Both the position numbers and the translations under genes were made by a program. This document shows positions 47,957 to 58,851 of a stretch of DNA of 62,346 nt, in pieces. The notes beneath the pieces were generated by a model, which did not search any database, was not told the origin of the DNA, and saw only the letters and a program-made list of their open reading frames with translations. This stretch comes from Symbiodinium natans (lineage: Eukaryota; Sar; Dinophyceae; Suessiales; Symbiodiniaceae). The stretch covers positions 267,115 to 329,460 of the forward strand of contig CAJNDS010002649.1 in NCBI GenBank assembly GCA_905221605.1. Direction: 5' to 3'. Within the stretch, counting starts at the first letter, position 1, and each line of letters opens with the position of its first letter.

Positions 47957-49370
47957 TCATAGGAGGCCCGGTCGGGCATCTGGTTTGCTAGGCCATTGCC
48001 TCCCTCGGCTGCTTGCTCGGAGGATGAGGTTACCTCCCTCGTTCGCTGGCCTATTGCCCGTGTTGAGGTCTGCCGGGGGCTCTTGGTCCCTTGGGTCCTG
48101 CTCCTCGTCTGGGGCAGGCTCCTGGCTGGTTTCGGACTCCTGAGCTCTGGGCTTGGTCCCAGTCTCGCGTGGCCCCCCACCAGCTGGAGGACCACCCTCC
48201 GGACCAGTGCTCGTCCCCCATTGCTGCCATCCTTCCCACTCTTCGTGCCCCCATCCAGGGTGGGCAGCACGTTTGGCTGGCGGTGGCATGGGCGGGACCC
48301 TTTGGGCTGCTACAAACCTCTGTGCCGGGGTCCTGCGCTCGAGCAGGTACTCTCCCTTGCCTTGGGCTTTGCCGGGCTGCCTGCTCGGAGGAGGAACCTC
48401 CCTCCTTCTATTCTCCCAAGCCTCTACCTCCGGAGGCTGCCCCTCCCCGGCCGGTGGTGAGGGTAGCCCCTCCTGAGTGTCGTCGCCAGCGGGGTGGTGT
48501 AGAGCCTTTGGCTCCGGGGAGGCCCCACCCTCCGGCTTTTCCTCTTCACTCTTCATTGGGGGGAGGGCAGGTCCTCCTGCTTCATTTCCGCCATTGCGCA
48601 CGGAGGGGTTGGGCCCTTCTACTGGCCTGACTGCCTGTGCTGGCTGAAAAAGGCTGCGGATGGGATTTGCTGCTTCTGGCTTGAAAAGCGACTTACACCG
48701 GGAGTCCTTTTTAAAACAACAAGCAGCGGCAAGTTTTTGCGAAACCGTTTGGGTTTTTAGGGACAGCTGACCACCACAACCCTCGCACACCCAAAGCTGC
48801 CTAGAGCCTAAAAGCTTCAAAACATGCGTAACATGAACCCCCTCAATCGCAACCCTCCCTTGATGCACACATTGGTGTGCTGCCAGCGCCTCTAAGGTCC
48901 TGCGGTTTTTCGTGTGCAAAAGTTTTAGCTGGCACTGGGCACACCGGAGGTTGAGACCTTCCCACTCCCAGGCATGTATGGATTTGGTCCGGACCAATTC
49001 CTGGAACCATTCCTGCTGGGCGGTGGTGTGGCCACGGCCTATGTTGGATCCAACCCGCTTTTTACAGGGCCTTGCATTGGCCTCGGGGTTTTTGCGGGCC
49101 TGCTTGTCCTGCAGGAAGACCTTGTAGACTGGGCGCTGGTTCTCGCCTACAGCGGTGAGGATCTTTTCAGCCCTGCTCGCCAAGACCTCTTGGGCTTTCT
49201 TGCTGCAATGGTCGTGATACTGACTGGCTGCTCGGGCCTCGGGGCGGGCCAGCTTGGCCGCTTTTTCCCCACACAGTTTGTCCGCCAGGTCATTGACCTG
49301 TTGTCTCCACGCGTGTTCCGCACCAACCTTCCGGAGGAAATCCTCCTCTGAGACATGGGACGGGACCCAT
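47957..49370 (-). pseudogene. LINE RNase H end, zinc region and linker, copy 4
   Basis: An open frame of about 470 codons despite several deletions in the linker relative to copies 1 and 3. The first codons (METGI) come from the flanking duplication, not from the element. It contains NDLADKL, the double-CxxC region and EEEKPEGGASPEPKALHHPA. Confidence 0.65.
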
Positions 49371-49384
49371 ATGCCTGTTTCCAA
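49371..49384 (+). repeat. 14-bp target-site duplication, right (nested LINE copy 4)
   Basis: ATGCCTGTTTCCAA, partner of 46718-46731. Confidence 0.9.
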
Positions 49385-49640
49385 CCTGGGTTTAACTTGG
49401 GTTCAACCCGGGTTCAACCATGTTCAACCCAGATTCAACCCAGGTTCAACCCGGGTTCAACCTGAGTTGAACTTGGATTCAACAAACCTGGGTTTAACCC
49501 AAGTTTAAACCCAGGTTCAGAGAAACCCAGAACAACTCACACCCTTCAATTAGTTCGAACCCAGGTTGAACCCAGGTTCGAACTTCATTTTAAAAGGAAA
49601 AGAGTTTGAACCTAGGTTGAACCCAGGTTCGAACCTCCCC
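49383..49640. repeat. GGTTCAACCC/GGTTCGAACC minisatellite
   Basis: About twenty imperfect units of 10-12 bases (GGGTTCAACCC, AGGTTCGAACC, GGGTTTAACC), many self-complementary, with two short unique gaps. It was the landing site of copy 3. Confidence 0.85.
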
Positions 49641-50400
49641 CCCCCCGGACCTTAGTGCAGTACACACAGAGCGCTTTTCTCCGGCAAAGGGCTGGTGTGG
49701 CCACACAAGACTGCCGTTGGCGCTGTAAGTTTGGACGCCTTACATAGCTCTTAGAGAAGCAGAGGGTTCTTGTGTTTGCGCCAAAAGGTTTAAGGCTTGA
49801 CCTTATGACATTGGACGGACCTGAAGGGTGCTTGCAAACAGCTAGATTCTTACAGTTCCGCGCAGCGGCCAATTTTTAAAATGGTACAAGAGCTCCAAAG
49901 GCTGCTGGCTAAGCAGGTACCCCTTTGACTACACGTGATGCGGAACCCACAGTAAAGTGCTAGGCCTAACTTCTGGGCTTACTAAAGAAGGTTAAAGTAG
50001 TTCTTTACATTCCTTCTAGGCCTGCTGGAAAAGAATTTGGCAGCCGTTTGCGGGCCTAATTAGTCTAAGCCTTCTAAAAAAGTTTTAGGCAGCAGTTTAA
50101 CAAGCTACTTACTGCGCGCTTGTAAGGGCCAACAGCGCCAGCCTTTTTCCTTAATGGTCTGTGTGTAATGGTGAAAACCCGCAGCTGCATGGATCTTAAA
50201 CTGTCACTTGCAACACCAAACCTGCAGGTCGTTTTTTTTTTTGGACTGACGCCTCTTTACTACATCAGTAGCACAGTAGGCCGGTCTTGTTGGGCTCGAC
50301 GTAGAGGGTGAAACAAAGTCAGCGCACACAATCCGCCAGACACAGCAAGCAACCACCAAGCAAACAAACACCAAAGAAACAAAGCGAGCAATCGCGCTGA
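49641..50400. other. Unassigned
   Basis: Unique non-coding sequence with small repeated phrases (CTAGGCCT near 49960 and 50020). No gene seen. Confidence 0.5.
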
Positions 50401-52800
50401 ACTACTAGATACCCCACGGACTCAGTACTCGAGGTCGTCAATGAAGTCCCGGTTCACAAGGAAGCACAGAGCTTGTGGGGGAATCGCAAATTGCGACATT
50501 GCCAGATTCTCAAAACCACCATCATGTAGCCACTGGTGCAACAGCGGTTATTCAAACCGAGGTCATCAGAAGAGGTTCGGATCACGTACTCGTTGTCAAG
50601 GACAGACAACCGACACTCAATGGCGAAAGGATGTTGCAAGTCAGACTCCCTAGGGGGGATGAAAGATGTGCATATGCCCCATGGTGGTCAGCCAGTGGGG
50701 ACTTAACAGCAAGAACAATCAAGGCAAGACCGGCCCAGGGCACTCCATGGTGGTCAGCCAGTGGAGTAGCTCCGAGCTCTGGGTGCTCCATTCACCTTGG
50801 CGTACAAGTGCCCACCCAGAGAGGTGTCCGCGCCCGGCACAGGGGGCATATGCCCCATGGAGGTCAGCCAGTGGGGACTTAACAGCAAGAACAATCAAAG
50901 CAGGACCGGCCCAGGGCACTCCATGGTGGTCAGCCAGTGGAGTAGCTCCGAGCACAGGGTTCTCCAGTCAACCTGGCGTACAAGTGCCCACCCAGAGAGG
51001 TGCCCGCGCACGGCCAGAGGGGGGGCGAGAGTAGCTGCAGCTACCGATTCCACGGGGAGAGTCCACAGCGAGTTACCAAACCCTTAACGCCACAGGGTTT
51101 ATAATGACAACGAGGAACCTCCCAGTCCAGGCATCTCACACAAGGCCACGCAACCTTGGCGCTGGCCTGCGCATCGGCACGCATCAGGTCCCTCCAAACC
51201 CAAACCCGCGAGGTACGTCGGTAAGGAGATGGGAGGGCTCACATCACATTGGTGCCGAAGTGCAAGGATCTCCATGGTATTGCTACTTTGGTCCAATCAG
51301 AGCCTTCAGGTAACATCCACGCGGGCGGGGAGCCCACTTGCCCTGCCGCAGGCCAAGCTCAGACGAGGGTGACCCTCAAGAGTCTCAAGAGGGCCAGGTT
51401 GTTCTACAAGTGGGGAATGGCTCCCTGCCAAGTCAGCGGGTGCATAATCTCCACGTAGAAGTGTCCACAGCCAGCGCGCCGAACTGCTAGGTCACCCTGT
51501 GCACTCAGTACTCGAAATCGTCGAAGAGGCCGGGAGCACACATGTAGCACCGAGTGCGCAGGTGCGTCGCAAAATGCGACGTTGCCAGATTCACAAAACC
51601 ACCATCATGCAGCCACCGATGCGAATACATTCAGCACCAGCCAAGGCCGTTCACGAGAAGGTTCACAAGCCGCCATCACAGGTGGGGCATAGTCGTGCCT
51701 TGGCACGGGACGTTGCAGGTGTCAACCTTCTTGATCCGAAGTATAAAGTTGCCCCATGGTGGTCAGCCAGTGGGGACTTAACGGCAAGAACAAAGGGTAG
51801 GACCAGCCCAGAGCACCTCCATGGTGGTCAGCCAGTGGAGCCTCTCCGAGCACAAGGCGCAACGTTCTTTTGACTCACAAGAGTCTCGTCCGACGGCCAA
51901 AGCAGGCTTGTTCCAATCAGAGCCATCAGGTAAACCCAAGCAGGCGGGGACCCCACCTGCCCCGCAGGAAGCGGGAGAGTCCCCCAGTCGAAACTTCGCA
52001 CTCAAGGCCAAGCAACTATCTCCTTGGCTGGCGAGGGTTGAGGGTTCAATAACCAGAATCAGACCCTCCATGCCCAAACCGACAGACGTCGGCGAGGAGA
52101 TGTGAGGGCTCACATCACGCTTGGCCACCTACCGATGGGGAGGTAGTCTGTATGGCTGCTTTGACGCAAGCAGAGATATACACCCAAGCAGGCAGGGAAC
52201 CCCGCAGCAACCCAAGCACAGGCGAGAATGGCTCTCGTGAAGGCCAGGTTGTCCACAGGTGCTCGATGGCACATTGCCAGGGACGTGGAAACCTGATCTC
52301 CGCGTAGAAGTGTCCACAACCCAGAAGCAGCATCCCCTAGCTGGTCTCTCCCAATTGGCATGACGCCGTTGTACGACAAGGGGGTGTCACCGTCCAGACG
52401 AGAGATGGTCAACACTCAAGTCCGAGGGGTTCACACACGGTCGTAGCACATAGAAGCAGGCAACCTGCCCACCTAGAGGGGGCAGAGGAGAGGAAGATTG
52501 GCCGTTTTACCGATGACAAAGCTGGAACATCCAGGCAGGACCGGTCCAGGGCAGTCCGTGGCAGATGGCCAGTGGAGCAACCACGAAAGAAAGGCCCCCC
52601 GTTCCCACAGGCACACCGCTGGGCCGACCCAGAAGGGTGTTCACAGCTGCAAGCTGTAAGCACACAAAAGACAAGCACGATCCAATCCGTGGCATAGACC
52701 ACGAGAGGGTTGCCAAACCAAGAATATCCCGAGGTAGTCTTGCGGCATGTATCGGCGAGGAGATGTGAGGGCTCACATCACGCTAGGCAGCATGCCATGA
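50401..52800. repeat. Complex repeat array downstream of the helicase gene
   Basis: Several nested repeats. CCATGG(T/A)GGTCAGCCAGTGG-type phrases occur at 50678, 50744, 50854, 50921, 51754 and 51819, with a 176-bp local period (50671 against 50847). A larger unit repeats at about 1.08 kb (GCGACATTGCCAGATT at about 50494 against GCGACGTTGCCAGATT at about 51577). GGAGATG(T/G)GAGGGCTCACATCAC occurs at about 51227, 52098 and 52760. Non-coding; it lies at the 3' side of the minus-strand gene. Confidence 0.8.
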
Positions 52801-52860
52801 AAGGACTCAATGGCGCGTTCGCATGGCGTCAGTAGGAGCCCTCAGATGACAGTTTGCTGT

Positions 52861-55800
52861 CTATTGCCAGGAGCCATCCCAGTCCGGACGCCGGGAGCGA
52901 TGGCCAGCTGAGGTGGTATGGGAACGCGTACGGCTGGGCATGACCTGCATTGGAGGCAGCTCTTGCTCATCAACCCCCCACTCAGGGATGCCGTCCGGAA
53001 TGGGGATACGCATGTATCTTGTCATTGAGGTTTGGGCCGCGAGCCACATCACCCGGACAGCTTCCTGGATTTGCCTGTACTGCACAACACCTTCGTCCTT
53101 ATACTGAAAGGGGAAGGAGGTAACTGCAGCACGCAGGGCCGAAGGATCAGGGTCCTTGGGGGTGCCATGACAGTACATCCTAAACCAGAAGCTGTTGAGT
53201 CGCTGCTTGGTTGGATGTTTGGCTCGCGTGAGCCCCTTAAGGGCAGCCCAATGAGCAGTGGCTGCGTCATACCACGCATTTTGGGGACGTTGGGGCCCAT
53301 GCTTGGTGGGTGTGGTGCTGATCCCTTTCCAATGCGCATCAAAGATGACTGGCAGCCGGAAAGGGGCGGAGACATCCACTTCTCGCAAAGCTGCAAGGTC
53401 AGTGGTTCGCAGCTCCGAGAAGCGCCAATCATTCACCTGTGCCTCGGGTTCGTCCTCCGCGTCCGACATGTCATCCATCGGGCAGGGAGAGCCTTCGTTA
53501 GTTTCGGAAGAGATGCTGACGACCTCCGGCGAGGTTGCTGCAGTGTTCGCTTCCACAGGCGCAGCACAGGGCGAGGAGAGCAAGCACTCTAGGGGCAACA
53601 CTCGCCGTAGAAAAACAGCCATTCTGTGAGAGGTGTCAGGCCATTCCAAGTTAAAAACTGACCAAAAATGTTCAATGTTTTGGTTGGCCACCGAGGCCGC
53701 AAGAGCAAGCCGGATGGCGTCAAGGAAATGGGCAGGGGGGAGGTCCGGCCTAAATTCTTGATAGTGCCTTTGCCCAAGTGTCTCTGTGCCCTGCAGCGTG
53801 ATGCCTAGGAACGTATTCAGGCTGGGCTGGGCAAGCCTGGCCGTTTCCACGTCCGTGTGCTTAGCAGCTGCGGCCCATGCCTGCAAGGCTTCTTGGGAGG
53901 CTTGGCCAGTGACTTGTGGCAGTCCACTGTGCGCGTCCATCACATATTTGGTAGTAGGGCACTTGGGACACCGATAAGCGCGGCCAGCCAAGAAGGCCAC
54001 CATGGCTGCAGGCGGCACATTGATCTGCAGGTCAGTAATTTTATTGTCAGATTCAGGAAAACCAATAACAATGGGCAGCCCTGCCGTACGCTCCAGGGGA
54101 CCTTTTTGGTGGGACTCGAATGCGAGCAGAAGTGCACCCAGCCAATAATCTGGGTCAGCGTAGCTGAGCATTGCAGGAAAACTGGCATTGATGACACTCG
54201 GCAAGTCCGACACCGCAGAGAAAAGATCCGCGATGTACTGCGCTGTGGTAAGAAAGCCATACCCCACCAGGGACTCCGAAAGCCTTGCTTTGTCCAGCTG
54301 CGGGACCGGGCAATCCAACATTTCAGCAAGGTCAAAATGCTGCAATGCCCCCGACAATCTAAGGCACTGCGTGATGATAGGGTCATAAACCTTCAAATAC
54401 GCTGCCGGAAACGTTTCAGGCAGATGCAGTAGCGTGTCAGCGATTCCGATCAGCATATCCGAGTCTTGCAGCTGGTTCGGTATGCCGTTCAAAAACACCT
54501 CATAGGCCCTATATGCCCGAAGCTGCTGGCAGTGTGTTGTGAGGTGTTGCGAGTCACGCAGGTTCATGTAGGGCCGAGGTTTGACATTCTTACCAAAGTG
54601 ATGTCCCGCTGCAAGTGCACGCCACATGAGATCACAGACCGAGACTGTGTTGCTCTGCATGATGGGTGCGCAGGCTGGGGCGCTGGGATCGCGGGTGCCG
54701 CTGGGCTCGCTAGGCCCTCGAGGCTTGGCTTTTGGTGGTTCCAGCTGCTGAGAGCCGTCTTTGTCCAAAGCGAGAGGCCGACTTTCCTTGCGAGCTTGGA
54801 CAGCGGGCACAGGCCTGGCGGGGATGGGCGTCAGGCCATGGGGAGGCATAGGGAGATACGATTTTGGTTCCGTCAGGCCAAGTGAGTCCGTGGGAGACTT
54901 AGCGCAAGGGGGCTGTGACGCCTCAACCGTCCTAATCCCATCCGGAGATGCTGTGTGCGTGGGCCGTGTCCGGGGGCTGGGTGGACGTCGTACGCCAGGC
55001 GGCGGGTCCCTAATGTTGCCGCCACTACGGGGTGGACACGAGGCGGCGCTACCCCCTCCGATCCTGTGATCAACTTCACTAGAGGGAGTCGTCACACAAG
55101 CATCCAGAGCAATAGGACTCGCGGCCGGCACAACCGCAGGCTCTTTCGTTGCAGGCTCCTTCGTCAGTGGTCCTCTCTCCCGCGTTGGGGTGCCGCAAGG
55201 GGTTCGGGAAACGTCCCGTTTAGCTGGCGGAGGCGGGCTGACAGCTGCCGCAATGGAGCCCCCCGCGGCCCGAGGCTTGAGCCATGGTGTACCCCACCGC
55301 TCGCCATGGCGCGCGTTGGTGGTAGCCTCGCCTTGGGCTGGCGACTGCTGCGGCGTAGGAACCTCGACTGCAGTAGCAACTACCACGTCGGGACTGTTAC
55401 TACCCGCGGGCACAGGGCTGTTTCCCGGGGAGTCCACATCAATCGCAGTTTCGGAGGCAGCCTTACCCGTACGAACAGGTAGGAGGTGAAGACCACGGGG
55501 GGCTCGCAGTATGCCGGCCTTGTGTTCGAAAGCCGGGTCAGCGCGTTGAGCAGATCCCCGCTTGGGCGGCATCCTAATGCTGGTGTCCCCTAGCAAGCAG
55601 GTGAGGTACTGGGCGACCCCATCTCCTTCCCTCACCGGCTGGAAGGGGACACAATACACAGCATTGGGCAGGGGCTCCAGGACGAAGCCGCGCGTTTGCA
55701 GACTAACAATGGTGCCCGAGTAGGAGTTGGAGGTGAAAGAGGGACTCCCCCATCCTTCTTGCTGAAGTGTGCGGTAAAAAACCTCCCGCTTATCTCCCCA

Positions 55801-58800
55801 GGTGGCCTTCAAAGCCCACGCTTGATGCAGGGGTGGTGTTTCAAAGAGGTCCAGCCCAACTTTGCGTTCCGCAGGCAGCACGATGCTGGCTACTGTCCGT
55901 TCTCGGAAGGCTTGCTTGTTTAATGCCGTTGCAATGCCAGGGCCATCCATGCTCCACAAGCTGGCTTGTGTGCGCACATATTCAGCGCATTCGATTAGGC
56001 CCCCGGTTGCGCAGGCCGCCATTTGGAAGCATGCACCTATACCATCAGAGTAGCGCGGTGCCACGAAAACCAAAGCCCCAAGCCCTCTCGTGAAGGAGGA
56101 GGTGGCTCGGGCAAACCCTGCCTCGCTACTAAACAGGAATCCAGAAGCCCGACATGTCACAAAGACACATATCCCAAATGTGGGGCCAGTGGAGCAGGCC
56201 GTGGTGATAGCGCCGAAGAAGCGTTTAAGGGACCCTATGCGATTCATGAGGAAGGTCCGAAACGTCACAAGGCTCCAAGTGTTGGGCGCGCCAGTCAGCG
56301 GGAAGTCTTCCGCTTCAAGTAGGCTCATATCGTCATCGCCCAGTGGGTCTGCGGGGAGACTCAACTGCAGCATAAACTTCATTTGGGTAACAATCCTGGC
56401 ATACTGAGAGACCATCCCGATAGGGGAGTCAGGATAGACCTGGTGCCCAAAAGTGAGCACAATGTCCGCCAGGACCATGCTGAGGTCGTAGCTTCTGCCT
56501 ATTTTGGTTTGGGGCTCATCCTGATCTTGCACCCGTACCCATCGACACGTTTCCATCCACCTGCCTGCAAGGCTACGCAGTGGCCGCCCGAGCAGGTGCT
56601 GCATCGTGGGACCTGGTGGCATACGTAGCCGAGGGACCCCGCCTATCAGCTCGAAGCGGCACGCCTCCGAGTACCGACATGCGTATAGAACGGCAGCAAT
56701 CTCAGGAGGGAGGCGCATGGATGAACAGAGCGAGAGGTTGACAGCCGGTCCGACAATGGCCTTCAGCCCGGCGGCCTGCATGACTGTCTCGGCTTGCTTC
56801 GGTTTGACGATGCTTATACAGAGAATCGATTCCAGCATCGAGACCGCTGAGAACAATACCTCACACGCTCCAGAGGAACGGTGGGGCTTGCCCCAAGAGG
56901 GCATCTCGCCTTGTCCCTTTTTCCACGGGCCGGAACTTTGGGCCGTTTGCCGCAAAAGGGCCGCAGGCAAGGTGGCTGGCGTGTGGAGGTCGGCAGGGAC
57001 CGCATTGAGACCACAAATCTTTTGCTCCAACAACTCCGTGACGAAGTGGTAATTGGGTCGCGATCCTCCAGCGGGCTGTCTGTGGTCGCCAATCATGACA
57101 TCAAGTGCATGCTTGATGTGCGCCAGAATGGTGTTGGAACCAGGCGTGCCCAATTGCTGGGCTTCATCTCGGAGGAGCAACTCAACATCCTTTAGACGGT
57201 TAATGAGCTGCGAGTAGGGAAAGCTAAGCCTTGCCACAATCGTACCATGTGTCGTGGCTACAAGTAGCCCCCGGTACAAATCGTGCACATCAAAAGGGAG
57301 CTTATGTGTGTCCTTCTCCTTGTTACCCGGTATGCGAACGATGCGGCTGCGAACAAATTCATTGCTAGCAGTCGTGAGCCTATCAACCGCTTCGACATAG
57401 GCCCGAACCGATTCATTGCCATGAGCGGTGTACAGGGTGAGCCGGCTCGTCAGGCACGCAAGGAGTACTCCTAGAAACGCGCAGGATCGTGTCTTCCCGC
57501 TGCCGGGCGCACCCGTTATGAATACAGAAGTACGATTAGCGGCCAGGCCGTACGAGCACGCTCCCAGCAGCGCTGCCAGGTGTCCGTCCGCCCCCCAAAA
57601 GGTATCACAGAGGCACGTAAGGAAAGCGGGACCAACCGCGAGCGCAAAGATGCTGGCTCGAGTCCTCGGATCGTGCTCGTTGCTCAACGAGTCATGGGAC
57701 AGGCGTAGACACTCCGCATGCCATAGCGCAGGAGTCCGGGCGTCCTCCTGGCCGGGCAGCGGAGAGTCAGGCAGCGTAGCTAACACGCCACTCAGCAGCG
57801 TCGGCGTCCATTCTTTGCGATAGGATTGTTCCTCCGCAAGCCAAAGGTTGAGGAAGCTTTGCAAGGGGTTGGAAGCCCCCGGACCCGCAGTAAGCGATGC
57901 CTGCGCAGCTTGCGTTTCGTGCTTGCCTCTGAAGACTTGGCAGACCTCCGGGTGAATGAGCTGTGCCCATGTGTCGTGCCAGTTCCCTCTCACCACTAGC
58001 CCGATAAGAAGGACAAGCACTAAGTCTGTGAGAAAGCCCGGCAACCACTGTGGCTGCCGGATGGCATCAAGAGGCGAGTCTTCTAGCGGAACGCCCAATG
58101 CAACATGCTGCCTTTCCCTAGGCATGTGTAACAGAGCATCCCAAAGCGGGGTAGAGGCTCCTCCGGGCAGAACCTCAAGCTGGCTGACTCTCGGCAGTGA
58201 GGGTCGTTGCGCGAATTGGTTGTGCTGTTCATCAGTCAAGAGCAGGGCAATGGTTATATTGACTGGCTGCATGGCCTTACTTTCTCCAGGGCCGGTGAAA
58301 AGCTTCTTCGGGGCAAGGAGCTCTATAAACATGCCTGGGTAGGCCACATCCCCCTTGTCTTCTCTCAAGGTAACCAGCAAAGCAGTGCCCTTGGCCGGCA
58401 CTTTACCAGCGACAGCAAACCACTTTGTAGCCCAGTCAGGGACATCCGCCAACTCCGGTGTAAGGAGCATGACCGATGCCCTTGGGTAAACTCGATGGAG
58501 AAGGCAGATTGGCCATGTATGCGTGCCGGGCTTTATCGCCACAGGGGTGGCGGCCCGCTTGACCGCAGCTTGCTCTGGGTAGTGATACTGTTCCGAGGGC
58601 TCCTCCTCGATTTCTGCTTCCGAGGCCATGGCTAAAAACTGATAACCCAGCACGTCAACCAGGCGCTCTAACGACAGGTGGGGGAGCCACATACCCAAAA
58701 CTAGTTTCATCGTGGGACCAAGTTCATGATACGGGGGCGGCAAATCAGCCAGATGCGGCTTGGCATCCGTCAGGAGGACTTGGGTACAGTCAGCACGGAA

Positions 58801-58851
58801 ACTTGCAATGCTCCGGTTCTCAGCGGAAGGTATCCGGAGAAAAGCCTCCAT
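52861..58851 (-). CDS. Giant UPF1-like SF1 helicase protein (1996-codon frame)
   Basis: Residues 440-935 form an SF1 helicase core. Walker A is GAPGSGKT (447-454) and motif Ia TLYTAHGNE. DEAQ (562-565) is motif II; GDHRQ (588-592) is motif III. SSMRLPPEIAAVLYACRY is motif IV-like, and GMVSQYARIVTQM precedes motif V. CVFVTCRASGF and ATSSFTRGLGALVF (890-930) are motifs V and VI. The layout is that of UPF1/DNA2-type helicases; whether it acts on RNA or DNA cannot be told. Residues 1-440 are unassigned. Residues 1100-1400 are Pro/Ser-rich and probably disordered. Residues 1400-1810 are a globular, helical domain with one CPKC; a basic tail follows. The frame is unbroken over 6 kb, so it is likely expressed or very young. 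The natural start is probably further upstream, since related coding continues in other frames. Confidence 0.85.
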   Translation of the reverse strand: MEAFLRIPSAENRSIASFRADCTQVLLTDAKPHLADLPPPYHELGPTMKLVLGMWLPHLSLERLVDVLGYQFLAMASEAEIEEEPSEQYHYPEQAAVKRAATPVAIKPGTHTWPICLLHRVYPRASVMLLTPELADVPDWATKWFAVAGKVPAKGTALLVTLREDKGDVAYPGMFIELLAPKKLFTGPGESKAMQPVNITIALLLTDEQHNQFAQRPSLPRVSQLEVLPGGASTPLWDALLHMPRERQHVALGVPLEDSPLDAIRQPQWLPGFLTDLVLVLLIGLVVRGNWHDTWAQLIHPEVCQVFRGKHETQAAQASLTAGPGASNPLQSFLNLWLAEEQSYRKEWTPTLLSGVLATLPDSPLPGQEDARTPALWHAECLRLSHDSLSNEHDPRTRASIFALAVGPAFLTCLCDTFWGADGHLAALLGACSYGLAANRTSVFITGAPGSGKTRSCAFLGVLLACLTSRLTLYTAHGNESVRAYVEAVDRLTTASNEFVRSRIVRIPGNKEKDTHKLPFDVHDLYRGLLVATTHGTIVARLSFPYSQLINRLKDVELLLRDEAQQLGTPGSNTILAHIKHALDVMIGDHRQPAGGSRPNYHFVTELLEQKICGLNAVPADLHTPATLPAALLRQTAQSSGPWKKGQGEMPSWGKPHRSSGACEVLFSAVSMLESILCISIVKPKQAETVMQAAGLKAIVGPAVNLSLCSSMRLPPEIAAVLYACRYSEACRFELIGGVPRLRMPPGPTMQHLLGRPLRSLAGRWMETCRWVRVQDQDEPQTKIGRSYDLSMVLADIVLTFGHQVYPDSPIGMVSQYARIVTQMKFMLQLSLPADPLGDDDMSLLEAEDFPLTGAPNTWSLVTFRTFLMNRIGSLKRFFGAITTACSTGPTFGICVFVTCRASGFLFSSEAGFARATSSFTRGLGALVFVAPRYSDGIGACFQMAACATGGLIECAEYVRTQASLWSMDGPGIATALNKQAFRERTVASIVLPAERKVGLDLFETPPLHQAWALKATWGDKREVFYRTLQQEGWGSPSFTSNSYSGTIVSLQTRGFVLEPLPNAVYCVPFQPVREGDGVAQYLTCLLGDTSIRMPPKRGSAQRADPAFEHKAGILRAPRGLHLLPVRTGKAASETAIDVDSPGNSPVPAGSNSPDVVVATAVEVPTPQQSPAQGEATTNARHGERWGTPWLKPRAAGGSIAAAVSPPPPAKRDVSRTPCGTPTRERGPLTKEPATKEPAVVPAASPIALDACVTTPSSEVDHRIGGGSAASCPPRSGGNIRDPPPGVRRPPSPRTRPTHTASPDGIRTVEASQPPCAKSPTDSLGLTEPKSYLPMPPHGLTPIPARPVPAVQARKESRPLALDKDGSQQLEPPKAKPRGPSEPSGTRDPSAPACAPIMQSNTVSVCDLMWRALAAGHHFGKNVKPRPYMNLRDSQHLTTHCQQLRAYRAYEVFLNGIPNQLQDSDMLIGIADTLLHLPETFPAAYLKVYDPIITQCLRLSGALQHFDLAEMLDCPVPQLDKARLSESLVGYGFLTTAQYIADLFSAVSDLPSVINASFPAMLSYADPDYWLGALLLAFESHQKGPLERTAGLPIVIGFPESDNKITDLQINVPPAAMVAFLAGRAYRCPKCPTTKYVMDAHSGLPQVTGQASQEALQAWAAAAKHTDVETARLAQPSLNTFLGITLQGTETLGQRHYQEFRPDLPPAHFLDAIRLALAASVANQNIEHFWSVFNLEWPDTSHRMAVFLRRVLPLECLLSSPCAAPVEANTAATSPEVVSISSETNEGSPCPMDDMSDAEDEPEAQVNDWRFSELRTTDLAALREVDVSAPFRLPVIFDAHWKGISTTPTKHGPQRPQNAWYDAATAHWAALKGLTRAKHPTKQRLNSFWFRMYCHGTPKDPDPSALRAAVTSFPFQYKDEGVVQYRQIQEAVRVMWLAAQTSMTRYMRIPIPDGIPEWGVDEQELPPMQVMPSRTRSHTTSAGHRSRRPDWDGSWQ

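Larger units (their letters stand above)
46732..49370 (-). mobile_element. LINE copy 4, nested in copy 3, 5'-truncated in RNase H
   Basis: T8 tract, UTR, an intact third module, a shortened linker, the zinc region and half of RNase H (from WVPSHVSEEDF). It is flanked by the perfect 14-bp duplication ATGCCTGTTTCCAA. It inserted at the point where copy 3's 5' end meets the minisatellite, so it is younger than copy 3. Confidence 0.9.

Noticed and set aside
49383-49640. tRNA gene or SINE, because of GGTTCGAACC (B-box-like)
   Set aside because: There is no A box, no cloverleaf and no acceptor stem; the motif is simply tandemly repeated.
55265-55280. CCATGGCTCAAG on the minus strand as a spliced-leader relic
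   Set aside because: It is inside the open helicase frame (PWLKPRAAGG) with no element or gene boundary nearby; a chance match.
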